Part shown: positions 19,527-27,280 of the stretch, one piece after another
Layout: each line of letters opens with the position of its first letter
Position numbering within the stretch: position 1 is the stretch's first letter
From: Vibrio maritimus
GTDB lineage: Bacteria; Pseudomonadota; Gammaproteobacteria; Enterobacterales; Vibrionaceae
DNA: 64,000 bases
NCBI GenBank assembly: GCA_003263775.1
Contig: JYJJ01000051.1
Coordinates: forward strand, 186,001-250,000
Direction of reading: 5' to 3'
The notes under the pieces: generated by a model
The model's database searches: none
Seen by the model: the letters and a program-made list of their open reading frames with translations, nothing else
Told to the model about the DNA's origin: nothing
Translations under genes and position numbers: made by a program

Positions 19527-20099
19527 TTATACAAGCGGTGATAAATCCGCAGGGCGGTAGTAGACCGACTTTAGCACTTTACCTTTACGGATAGTCTTCG
19601 CTTCTGAAACGAAGTCTTCTGCGCATTTAGCGATAATGTATTCGCCCTTAGTCACAGCCATCAGCTTGATGCCTTGCTCAGCGTAGTGCGCTTCGGTTTC
19701 TTGGTACTCGTTTTCGTTGCGGCACACTTTACTCATGTTGCTGGAGTGAATTTCATCCCAGCATTTGATGAAGTCGATGTCGCGGTTTGCTGCAACGTGC
19801 AGAAGCAGTTCAATCAGGTAGCTGATCGCAACGTTGTCTTCTACTTTGCTGTCGCCAAGATGAACCAAACGACCCATCAAAACATACACTGAATCGATGA
19901 TTGCGTCCGCTTGTTCAACTTTCGAGTCCGCTTCTGCAAGCTCTGTCATTTCTTCGATAGCTAGTGAGCTATGTAGCGTGTCTGCTGCATCATCTAGTGA
20001 GCTAGCATCATTGACTGGCAGATCAAACGTAGTACGGAACTCGGTGATATCGCGGTATAGGTGATCAAAGATCGGTTGAGTAAGTTTGGTTAGTTTCAT
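19527..20099 (-). CDS. MazG-like all-alpha NTP pyrophosphohydrolase
   Basis: 190 residues. The MazG/dUTPase-like all-alpha fold is indicated by IEEMTELAEAD followed by ADAIIDSVYVLMG (residues about 48-76), i.e. the EExxE and DxxxD metal-binding pattern of nucleotide pyrophosphohydrolases; a second helix pair carries HVAANRDIDFIKCWDEIHSSNMSK. Such enzymes hydrolyse (d)NTPs to NMP and PPi for pool cleaning. The C-terminal 60 residues (YYRPADLSPLV end) resemble the extension seen in phosphoribosyl-ATP pyrophosphohydrolase-like proteins. Substrate unknown. Start ATG 20099; single gene between terminators. Confidence 0.75.
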   Translation of the reverse strand: MKLTKLTQPIFDHLYRDITEFRTTFDLPVNDASSLDDAADTLHSSLAIEEMTELAEADSKVEQADAIIDSVYVLMGRLVHLGDSKVEDNVAISYLIELLLHVAANRDIDFIKCWDEIHSSNMSKVCRNENEYQETEAHYAEQGIKLMAVTKGEYIIAKCAEDFVSEAKTIRKGKVLKSVYYRPADLSPLV

Positions 20100-20464
20100 C
20101 GATTTTGCTGTTTGATAATTGGTGATGAGATCCTATCAGAGCAGAGGTTTATGCGCTACACCGATGGTCATTTTCTTGAGACGCGAATATCGACCGACGC
20201 TCACTCTTATACTCTGATATTGTTTTTAGGTGCGAATAAAGGTAGCATTCTTACACTATTCAATTGGTTGACTGAATTGTTAATATCACCAATACGTCTA
20301 TTTGGGTGATGATCTAAGCGTTTGTGTCATCATGCCAACAGTTTCAAAGAGTACACGTACTTTTTGGAAAACGTCGTTTCGGATTAGGGTCCCGAGTCGT
20401 CGTATTTAAAGGCCACCTTTCGGGGTGGCCTTTTAACCGTTTTCTTAGACTAGAGTTCTTGGAA
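20100..20464. promoter_or_regulatory. Intergenic region with bidirectional terminator at 20408-20434
   Basis: 365 bases. A perfect stem AAAGGCCACC / GGTGGCCTTT (20408-20417, 20424-20433; loop TTTCGG) with T runs on both strands ends the gene at 20465. The rest probably holds the promoter of the MazG-like gene (reading leftwards). A short open frame at 20112-20309 has no ribosome site and no resemblance to a protein, and I do not call it. Confidence 0.6.
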
Positions 20465-20725
20465 CTAGTTTTCTTGGAACTGATGATAAAACGTATCAAA
20501 CTGTCCCCACATCTCAAGCAGCTGTCCAACGTAACGAGTATCGATAAACTTACTGTCGATATGATTGCGACCTTCCATAATCACTAAGTAGTGTAGGGTT
20601 ACTTCTGAAGCACTGGGTATTTTATCCCAGATTTCGACTGCGTGTGTTGCAGAGGGTGCCTGATAACTTGCTAGCTCGACACCTGTTTTGCCAACGTTAG
20701 TGAATATTGTGAGTGCTAGACTCAT
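20465..20725 (-). CDS. Conserved-looking small protein, unknown
   Basis: 86 residues, not recognised. Mixed sequence with two likely helices (THAVEIWDKI, and QLLEMWGQFDTFYHQF) and a beta-like centre (SEVTLHYLVIMEGR). No signal peptide, no Cys. Own terminator downstream (20408-20434) and a clean ATG at 20725 support a real gene; function cannot be inferred. Confidence 0.55.
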   Translation of the reverse strand: MSLALTIFTNVGKTGVELASYQAPSATHAVEIWDKIPSASEVTLHYLVIMEGRNHIDSKFIDTRYVGQLLEMWGQFDTFYHQFQEN

Positions 20726-20921
20726 TGGATTTTCTTATTGTTTGGTATGTGCCATTCATCAAGATTATCAATCGAGGCGTAATTGTGGAAGTAAAGGAAT
20801 GTAAGAATTCCATCAATTCCCCACACTTAAGCTGATTTTGCTCGTTGTGTAGGGAGGCTATCGGGAATAACGGCTTAAGGTGCAGAGCAAATGGCGGGTT
20901 GGTTGTTTGCTCTGTGGGTAG

Positions 20922-21071
20922 TTACTCAGGACTTGCTTGCGTTGCGACCGTTTGTGAAGCGACAACTTGCTGTTCAGCCGCTTGACTGTGGTCGTACTGA
21001 TCGATGACATCATAAATAACGACATAGCCGACCAAAAGGCAAAGCGGGATAAATTTGATCCAAGGTTTCAT
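20922..21071 (-). CDS. Short membrane protein of 49 residues
   Basis: Too short for a usual gene caller cut-off but clean: ATG 21071 to TAA 20922, preceded by GAGAGC. The product begins MKPWIKFIPLCLLVGYVV, a single hydrophobic segment with a positive N-terminus, followed by a polar tail rich in Gln, Ala and Val. Predicted single-pass inner membrane protein; function unknown. Lies between two minus-strand genes with its own spacing of about 120-200 bases on each side. Confidence 0.55.
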   Translation of the reverse strand: MKPWIKFIPLCLLVGYVVIYDVIDQYDHSQAAEQQVVASQTVATQASPE

Positions 21072-21194
21072 GGTGATGCTCTCAATAGGTGAATGTCGAT
21101 ACCTTAGCAGCGACAGGCGCTATTGAGTATCTACATTATCGCAACCTAATATTGAGCCGATCTATTGCTATTACCCCGTTATACAGTGGACGAT

Positions 21195-21755
21195 TTAAGA
21201 GAAAAGATACGGGAACAAGTGCTTTCTCTCATGCTCATCAAGTTCACTGACTCTCGCAATGTTGTTGTCCGGAATTGCTTCTGGATCGGGGTAGTGCTTA
21301 AGAACACGCTCCATGCTCTCTTCACGAATAAGGTGAAAGATTGGGTAAGGAGAGCGATTGGTCAGATTTTCCGGATCTTCAGGCTCCGCGCCGCCAAAGC
21401 AATAGTTTGGATGGAAGGTAGCAACCTGATAAATGCCTTCCCAGTCATTTTGCTTAATGAGAGCTTCGACCCAGTCGATGAAGAAGTTGTAGTCCACAAA
21501 GTCATGCAGCATCTTAGGGACAACTACGAGTGTGGTTTCAAGATCTTTCGCATCGGTTTGTTCAAGAAGCATGAGCTCACTGAGAATATCTTCAAGTAGG
21601 CCTTCTTCTTTGTCAGCAAGGCTAACAAAAGTCTTAATCTGCTTATTGCGCTCTGGCTTGGCAGCGAATGGACATAGGTTTAAACCAATGACCACATCCT
21701 TGAGCCATTGCTGAACTTGTTGTTCAATCTTTACTACTTCTTCACGTAACGACAT
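21195..21755 (-). CDS. DUF1415 family protein
   Basis: 186 residues from ATG 21755 (MSLREEVVK); a GTG 21 bases upstream is possible but less likely. Family features: VQQWLKDVVIGLNLCPFA near residue 13-30, ETTLVVVPKMLHDFVDYN near 72, and HPNYCFGGAEPEDPENLTNR near 115-134, followed by SPYPIFHLIREES. This is the conserved DUF1415 domain found across gammaproteobacteria; biochemical function unknown. The invariant Cys/His residues suggest a catalytic or metal-binding role, which is inference. Confidence 0.85.
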   Translation of the reverse strand: MSLREEVVKIEQQVQQWLKDVVIGLNLCPFAAKPERNKQIKTFVSLADKEEGLLEDILSELMLLEQTDAKDLETTLVVVPKMLHDFVDYNFFIDWVEALIKQNDWEGIYQVATFHPNYCFGGAEPEDPENLTNRSPYPIFHLIREESMERVLKHYPDPEAIPDNNIARVSELDEHERKHLFPYLFS

Positions 21756-21867
21756 AACATTTACCACATTTAACACAACGGCAATTATATGCTGCTATGG
21801 CGTCGATAGCGAACGTAATCTTGCTGGTTTACTCTAAATCGAGGTCAAACTAAATCACACTAGTTTG

Positions 21868-23082
21868 CTAAGACGGATGATTAATAGGCTTATCGGCAAG
21901 TAGGCTGCGCTGGTCGATATGATAAAGCTTGTAGCAAAGTCCAAATAACGCGGCATAAAGTAATGCGCCACCTTCAACAACACCCGGCCATCGACCTACC
22001 TGCCAACAATAGAGTAAGAAAAACCCGCCTAAACTACCGCCAATGTAATAGTGCACCAGATAGAGAGCAGTGGCAGTCGCTTTTGCTTGTGTCGCTTTTT
22101 GGCTTACCCATGCATAGGCCAGCGTATGTGTGAAGAAGGCGCCGCCACTGATGAGCAGCAGTCCGAGTAGCATCATAGGGATGGATTCAAATAAGGCGAC
22201 CAGCATACCCAGTAGGCTCAATAAGGTTCCGAATACCATGCCCGGAATCGGTGGATATCTTTTGCGCCAATTGGCACTGAGTTTGGATGACAGCGTGCCC
22301 GCCAAATAGCATAGGAATATAAGTGAGCTAAGCGCAATGGGCAGGTTGTGCGGAGCCTCGACTAAGCGAAATCCCATCACTGAGTAGAGGTTTACGAACA
22401 GCGCAAAGTTAATGCCGCCAATGAGCATCGCCACCCATACCGTTGGGTTTGAGATGTGCGTGACCAAACTGCGGTTGTGATGGTAGAACAGCCCTCGAGC
22501 AGGTTTGAAGTGCTGCTGTTTGGGTAGCATCACGATGACCAACAAAGCGGAAATTAATGTAAAAGTGGCGATAACAAACACCGCCGTTTTCCAGTCAAAA
22601 TAGTCGGTCAACACCCCACCAGCGACTCGCCCAGCAATGCCACCTAAAGAATTTGCAGCAATATAGCCGCCAATTGCTTTAGTGAACGCATCGGGAGACA
22701 GTTCTTCTACCATATAGGCGACGGCAACAGAGGCAAATGCCGCTAGCCCAACGCCCATCGCCGCTCTCAATAAGACAATGGCGGTTAAGCTGTCGGTTAA
22801 CATCATCGAATAGCCGATGACAGGCAGCGATATTAAGCCACCAATCATCACAGCACGGCGGCCAACACTTTCTGACGTGATTGCCCAAGGAACCAAACAT
22901 AGAGATAGTGCGAGAGTCGAGGCAGCAAATACCCAGTTGATTTCCGTTTCAGACACCTCAAAGTGACTACTCAACTGAGGCAAGATCGGCTGAAACACAT
23001 AAAGATTGCAAAACACCAAAAACGAGCCCAACGCGAGCGCGAGGGTAATACGTCGATATTGAGGAGAGTGCAATTCAATCAC
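21868..23082 (-). CDS. MFS transporter, YnfM-like
   Basis: 404-residue major facilitator with about 12 hydrophobic segments. The MFS loop 2-3 motif is present as PWAITSESVGRRAVMIGG (near residues 65-82), with a long central cytoplasmic loop around KQQHFKPARGLFYHHNRS. Closest in feel to E. coli YnfM/arabinose-efflux-type MFS exporters; substrate unknown. Starts at GTG 23082 with AAGG about 8 bases upstream. Divergently transcribed from a LysR regulator across a 102-base gap carrying a large palindrome, the usual layout of a regulator and the exporter it controls. Confidence 0.85.
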   Translation of the reverse strand: MIELHSPQYRRITLALALGSFLVFCNLYVFQPILPQLSSHFEVSETEINWVFAASTLALSLCLVPWAITSESVGRRAVMIGGLISLPVIGYSMMLTDSLTAIVLLRAAMGVGLAAFASVAVAYMVEELSPDAFTKAIGGYIAANSLGGIAGRVAGGVLTDYFDWKTAVFVIATFTLISALLVIVMLPKQQHFKPARGLFYHHNRSLVTHISNPTVWVAMLIGGINFALFVNLYSVMGFRLVEAPHNLPIALSSLIFLCYLAGTLSSKLSANWRKRYPPIPGMVFGTLLSLLGMLVALFESIPMMLLGLLLISGGAFFTHTLAYAWVSQKATQAKATATALYLVHYYIGGSLGGFFLLYCWQVGRWPGVVEGGALLYAALFGLCYKLYHIDQRSLLADKPINHPS

Positions 23083-23140
23083 GGTAAAGCCTTACTACAA
23101 AAATGGTTAACTATGTGATCAAACTAGCATTGCTATTTTG

Positions 23141-23186
23141 ATTAATGAAATATATTAAAAATATGGTTTGAATATATTTTATTAAT
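23141..23186. promoter_or_regulatory. 46-bp palindrome in the MFS-LysR divergent promoter
   Basis: Arms of 16 bases (23141-23156 and 23171-23186) are inverted copies with one mismatch, separated by 14 bases; the right arm overlaps the LysR start codon. Likely operator of the LysR protein. Confidence 0.65.
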
Positions 23187-24072
23187 GATGGACGTTAAGC
23201 AGCTCACCCACTTTCTTGCGGTGGTCGACCACCAAAATTTTACCCGAGCCGCGCAAGCCGTAATGATCGCGCAGCCTGCGTTGAGCATTTCTATCCGTAA
23301 ATTCGAGCAGCAGCTTGGCATCCAACTATTCACTCGAATCGATAAACAAGTGCGTCTTACGCAAGAAGGGCGAGCACTTGAACCCCATGCTCGTAAGGTG
23401 TTGCAGCAAATAGAGGATGCCAAGCTTGCTGTAGACGAAATGAAAGGCCTGCTAAAAGGAGAAGTTCGTCTAGGGACGCCAAGTATGATGGGTTCGTACT
23501 TTTTTCCGGAAATTGTGATGGCGTTTAAAAGTGCTTATCCCCACCTCAAAATGACGGTGGTTGAGGCGGGCACTCAAGACATTCGTCGGATGCTGTTAAG
23601 TGGTGAGATCGATCTCGGTGTCATTAGAAACAAAGACGTTCCTGATGATCTCGAAGTGGATCAGATTTTCCGCTCGGAGATGGTGGCTGTCATTAGCCAA
23701 CATCATCATTTTGCTAGCCGAGACTCATTGGATTTTGATGAGTTTTTTGATGAAGAGCTGGTGATGTTTAAACCGGGGTATTTTCATCGAGATTTTATTG
23801 ATGAAGAGCGCAAACGTAGGCAGATAGAGGCCAAGTTTTCATTCGAAACTAACTTGTTGCCCATGATCCTTTCCATTGTGAAACATGAATACGCTATCAC
23901 TGCGCTCCTTGAATTGGTGACGGAACATGAGCCAGAAGTGAAAGGCATTTCATTTGAGCCGCCCGTGTTTGTTGATTTGGCTTTAGCTTGGCGAAAAGAT
24001 GGGTATTTATCGCGGGCGGATCGAAGTTTTATCGACTTCATTAAAAAGCAGATGCAGTACAGAGCTGACTAG
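23185..24072 (+). CDS. LysR family transcriptional regulator
   Basis: 295 residues. N-terminal winged helix-turn-helix: MDVKQLTHFLAVVDHQNFTR, AAQAVMIAQPALSISIRKFE, LGIQLFTRIDKQVRLTQEG; effector domain from about residue 90 (GEVRLGTPSMMGSYFFPEIV). ATG at 23185 or 23188 (two Met in a row). Divergent from the MFS exporter and presumably its regulator; effector unknown. The 3' end overlaps the convergent trypsin-like gene by 32 bases. Confidence 0.88.
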   Translation: MMDVKQLTHFLAVVDHQNFTRAAQAVMIAQPALSISIRKFEQQLGIQLFTRIDKQVRLTQEGRALEPHARKVLQQIEDAKLAVDEMKGLLKGEVRLGTPSMMGSYFFPEIVMAFKSAYPHLKMTVVEAGTQDIRRMLLSGEIDLGVIRNKDVPDDLEVDQIFRSEMVAVISQHHHFASRDSLDFDEFFDEELVMFKPGYFHRDFIDEERKRRQIEAKFSFETNLLPMILSIVKHEYAITALLELVTEHEPEVKGISFEPPVFVDLALAWRKDGYLSRADRSFIDFIKKQMQYRAD

Positions 24073-24787
24073 GTTCTAATCGGCGCAGTGCCGCTTCAAT
24101 CGGCGTTACATGATAATACGTACTGCCATTGTATTTACTGCTGCCGGTAATTAAGCCAACTAAGGTGTTTGTCGCACCAACTTGGCTGATAACAGGCGTA
24201 CCAGCGATAAGCTCACTCATTTCGTCGCAGTTGCTCAAGGTGAGCTGTTTATTTTCATTGGAATCGAGTAGACAGATTTCCACCGACAGAGCATCGCGAG
24301 CTTTGTCCCAAACGGCCAGCTGAACAGGCTCCGATTGCCAGCCTTGCTCAGGTATTGCTAGCAAAGAATGCAACTGCTGGTGACAGCCTAGTTCTGTGTT
24401 GACCTCCAAAATTGCCCAATCTTGCTCAGTCGTTACTTGTGCCAACTTGTGATGATCGGTGGTAACAGATACCACATGAGCATAGGTATAGCGTTCATCT
24501 TGGGAAAATAGCGGCGTAAGACGAAGATGTCTTAAAGGGTAGAGCGTGGCGTCTGATTTTGAGACCAAGCAGTGAGCAGGGGTCACCAGAGTTTTATTGC
24601 CGATTTGAATCGCTAAGCAGTTTAACGACGGATCATTGGCCTCATTGAACTGCAACATGTAAAGCCGTTGATTGGCAACTCGAGCTTCATCTAAGGGGAG
24701 TGTAGCGCTTGCTAAGAGGCTTGTAAGGGCAATCGTTATTACGCCTAAAAGACGTGTCAGAAACCGCGTTGGAAAAGAATGGTACAT
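24041..24787 (-). CDS. Secreted trypsin-like (S1) protein, probably inactive
   Basis: 248 residues with a signal peptide (MYHSFPTRFLTRLLGVITIA, cleavage near ASA at 27). The S1 fold is indicated by TLVTPAHCLVSK (His in the TAAHC position, near residue 72), QDWAILEV (Asp of DIAL, near 122) and a Cys-containing late loop. The serine motif GDSGSP is replaced: the corresponding stretch reads SELIAGTPVI, with Ala where the nucleophile should be. So it looks like a catalytically dead exported protease homologue, perhaps a binding or chaperone-like protein. Overlaps the end of the lysR gene by 32 bases, tail to tail. Ribosome site AGGGGC is clear. Confidence 0.65.
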   Translation of the reverse strand: MYHSFPTRFLTRLLGVITIALTSLLASATLPLDEARVANQRLYMLQFNEANDPSLNCLAIQIGNKTLVTPAHCLVSKSDATLYPLRHLRLTPLFSQDERYTYAHVVSVTTDHHKLAQVTTEQDWAILEVNTELGCHQQLHSLLAIPEQGWQSEPVQLAVWDKARDALSVEICLLDSNENKQLTLSNCDEMSELIAGTPVISQVGATNTLVGLITGSSKYNGSTYYHVTPIEAALRRLEPSQLCTASAF

Positions 24788-24849
24788 CCAATGCCCCTAA
24801 TGATTAGCGAGTTGCTTTGTGAGATAGGGGCAGTATAGGAAATCGTGCG

Positions 24850-25080
24850 TTAATTGCTGTTATACATTTTCTCAAAATTGTTTGGGTTCCAGCCAATCAT
24901 ATAGCGGTCGCCAATTTTCAGTACAGGTAACGAACGAGCGCCGATAGCGTCGAGCTCTTTACGGCCGCGCTGCATTTTTGCGTTGGTAAGACGATACTTA
25001 TAGCCTTTGCTGTCAAGGTAGCGTTGGGCATCTTTGCAATGTGGGCATTTGTCTTTAACGTAGAGGACAAGTCGTTTCAT
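24850..25080 (-). CDS. Glutaredoxin-like protein
   Basis: 76 residues from ATG 25080. Thioredoxin fold with the redox motif CPHC near residue 12 (LYVKDKCPHCKDAQRYL), the cis-Pro segment RSLPVLKIGDRYMIGW near 47-62, and the C-terminal helix. The start at 25080 gives the correct fold boundary; the frame upstream (to 25140) is unlikely to be translated. Likely a thiol-disulfide oxidoreductase in the cytoplasm; partner unknown. Confidence 0.8.
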   Translation of the reverse strand: MKRLVLYVKDKCPHCKDAQRYLDSKGYKYRLTNAKMQRGRKELDAIGARSLPVLKIGDRYMIGWNPNNFEKMYNSN

Positions 25081-25165
25081 GTTGATCGCGCTGTAATGAA
25101 AAAGTGGCCGTATGGTACGTAGTTCGACTAAGAACCTCAAGCCACTTTCGATTTTAATCGTTCGG

Positions 25166-26061
25166 TTAACCTTGTTTCGCGAGGCTAGCCAATCTGTGTT
25201 GTTTCACCGCTTGCAGTGTTTGCGGAACCAAAGACATCATGATCATGCCAATCATCAGTGCGTACTGGGTTTGCGTAAACGACTCTCCAAGCAGCACCAT
25301 GCCGCAGACAATACCCGCGATAGGGTTGCGATGCCGCCAAAGGTAAAGTCGACCACACTCATGCGTTGCAGCAACCAAACGTACATGCCGTAGCTTAACG
25401 CGGTATTAAGACCTACAACCCACAGCAGCCCCATTAAGTTCTGAGTCGAGAAATTGTCGATAACCGATACATAGAGTTGTGGCTCAACTGCTGCGTGAAA
25501 GCCAGATGCGAGACTAAGTACTGCGCCGCCTAAGATCAGTTGCCAAGTTAGAATCGTCCACCAATGGATGCGACTACCCAGCGTTTTAGTCATGCCGCTG
25601 CCAACTACAATACACATAATGGCGGCCAGCATGGCACCAAGGCCAATTGGATTGAGCGAAATTGAGCCAGGCGAGAACAGGAAGAATGCAAACAGCACCA
25701 ACGCAAATCCACTCAATGTTTGTAGCCAGCTTGGGCGTTTACGGTTCACTAACCATTGATACAACATTGCAAACACGGGTACAGACACCATGCCAACACC
25801 GGATATGGTTGAAGGTAGCGTTTGTGCCATCACAAAGATAAGGCCGAAAAAGGTAGCGATGTTGACCGTACCGAGAATAAACAAGGTTCGCCATTCACCT
25901 TTCTTTGGTAATGATGGTTTAACGAGTAGCAATAGCAAACCCGCTGGCAGTGCGCGAAGTGCGCCCAGCAAAATTGGCGGCCAGTCAGGAAGGGTAAACT
26001 TAGTGACCGCGTAGGTTGTGCCCCAGAAAAAGGCGGGGATCATTGCTAGAAGTATGTTCAT
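25166..26061 (-). CDS. DMT (EamA) exporter, PecM-like, frame broken once
   Basis: About 298 residues with ten hydrophobic segments in two EamA repeats (AFFWGTTYAVTKFTLPDWPP; GLLWVVGLNTALSYGMYVWLL). The frame breaks at 25323-25327, where a missing base disrupts GGIANPIAGIVCGMVLLGE (Asn or Thr depending on which run lost the base). Transcribed divergently from a MarR regulator of the PecS/UrtR type; the PecS-PecM pair (MarR repressor plus DMT exporter) is known in Dickeya and Agrobacterium, and that arrangement is exactly what is seen here. Substrate unknown; export of a purine-related or antioxidant compound is inference. Confidence 0.8.
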
Positions 26062-26067
26062 GTAATT

Positions 26068-26142
26068 TATCTTTACGTTAAGATATCTGCCGACACTTTA
26101 ACCATCTTTGAGCTGTCTGTAAAGTATCTTTATGTTAAACTA
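26068..26142. promoter_or_regulatory. Two 18-bp MarR-type operators (DMT-MarR promoter)
   Basis: TATCTTTACGTTAAGATA at 26068-26085 is a near-perfect palindrome; a weaker copy TATCTTTATGTTAAACTA lies at 26125-26142. They flank the divergent promoters of the DMT exporter and the MarR gene, the standard autoregulatory position for this family. The same sequence recurs at 29028 and 35951. Confidence 0.7.
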
Positions 26143-26192
26143 GTTTTATTGAGCCTTGTATTCTTATAACTAAACAGCGAGAACATATTGGA

Positions 26193-26674
26193 ATGGACGC
26201 AATAGATCGAGTGGTCGAACAGTGGGCAAAGCAAAAGCCAGAGCTGGATACAGATCCGATGGCAATGATGGGACGACTAATGCGCATTGCCAAATATATG
26301 GAAACCAAAGTGGCAGATTTGCACAAGAAGTACGACTTAAAGCTTGGGGAATTTGACGTGTTGGCGACGCTTCGCCGTAGCGGAAAGCCTTATCGATTAA
26401 CGCCTTCCGAGCTGATTGATACCATGATGCTCACATCTGGTGCGATGACGAATCGCCTCGATAAGCTTGAGAATAAAGGTTAATTTCCCGAGAGCACAGC
26501 AAAGAAGACCGACGCAGTGTCACCGTACAATTAACCCAAGACGGTTTGGTACTGATTGATAAGTTGATTGAAGAACATGCCGATGTGCAAAAGAGTCTAG
26601 TGAAATCCATGACCGCGGCTCAGAAGAAACAAGCCAATCAATTGCTTAAGGTATGGTTGAGCCAATACGAGTAG
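26193..26674 (+). CDS. MarR family regulator of the PecS/UrtR (urate-responsive) type, frame broken once
   Basis: About 160 residues. The winged helix lies in FDVLATLRRSGKPYRLTPSE and SGAMTNRLDKLENKGLISR. It has the N-terminal helix extension of the urate-binding subfamily (HucR, PecS, MftR) with Trp11; Asp55 and Arg88 fall where the family's urate-contacting Asp and Arg are, and their spacing of 33 residues equals that I recall for HucR D73-R106. Such proteins repress and are released by urate or xanthine. The frame breaks in a T run at 26480-26481; one T restores GLISREHSKEDRRSVTVQLT. Next to a urate-degradation cluster carrying its operator motif, it is the likely urate sensor of the region. 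Subfamily assignment is by motif, not alignment. Confidence 0.8.
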
Positions 26675-26692
26675 CATTAATGGATGGGAATA

Positions 26693-26740
26693 GAAAAAGA
26701 GGTCTAAGTAACGAGGTCTAAGAAACTAGACCTCTTTTTT
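26693..26740. terminator. Terminator after the MarR gene, with duplicated 5' arm
   Basis: TAGACCTC (26727-26734) followed by T7 can pair with GAGGTCTA at 26713-26720 or with the upstream copy AGAGGTCTA at 26698-26706, whose leading A run also pairs with the T tract, giving a 13-bp stem. Confidence 0.75.
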
Positions 26741-26760
26741 TGTCTTGATGTAAATTGGCG

Positions 26761-27197
26761 TCATGCAGCGAGCTCGTCACTAAACAAGTTTGCCGCAGCG
26801 ATACCGATTAATGCACAGCGCTCATCGGTATCAGACAAGTCGCCACTGACACCAATTGCGCCAATAACATGCTTGTCTTTGTCTCGAATCAGCAGACCCC
26901 CGGGCACGGGAACCATGTTGCCATCTGCCAAAACATTCACAGCAGAGATAAACGCCGGTCTTACATCGGCATCTTGTGCCAACTTTCTAGACGAACAACC
27001 AAGAGCGAGCGCCCCCAAGCTTTTGCAATGGCGATATCTGGTCTCATCATACTGGAGCCGTCTTGGCGCTGTAGAGAGATAAGTTTGCCGCCGCTATCCA
27101 GTACTGCTGCAGTTAATGGTGCGCACTCATTGCTTTTGCCTGCATTGAAGGTGGCGTCAATAATCGTCAGTGCTTGGTTTAGAGTTAAACTTCCCAT
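26761..27197 (-). CDS. GlcG/HbpS family protein, frame broken once
   Basis: About 145 residues of the GlcG/HbpS (DUF336) fold: LTLNQALTIIDATFN at the N-terminus, APLTAAVLDSGGKLISLQRQ near 27-45, RPDIAIAKAWGALALG near 52-68, and the family end PVPGGLLIRDKDKHVIGAIG with VSGDLSDTDERCALIGI. Break in the C run at 27011-27015 (a G run on the coding strand), one base missing. GlcG-type genes often accompany glycolate/glyoxylate genes; here it precedes malate synthase, in the same direction but downstream of it. Role unclear: haem- or small-molecule binding is known for HbpS only. Confidence 0.78.
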
Positions 27198-27280
27198 GTT
27201 GTTTCCTCGTCGTCTAGTCGCTTGCGCTTTTCCCGATTGGTAGTGAGCTCACTCAAAACAAGTTCGCTCACTATCAACGC

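Noticed and set aside
20112..20309. Open frame of 65 codons on plus
   Set aside because: No ribosome site, no protein-like pattern, lies in the promoter area of the minus-strand gene.
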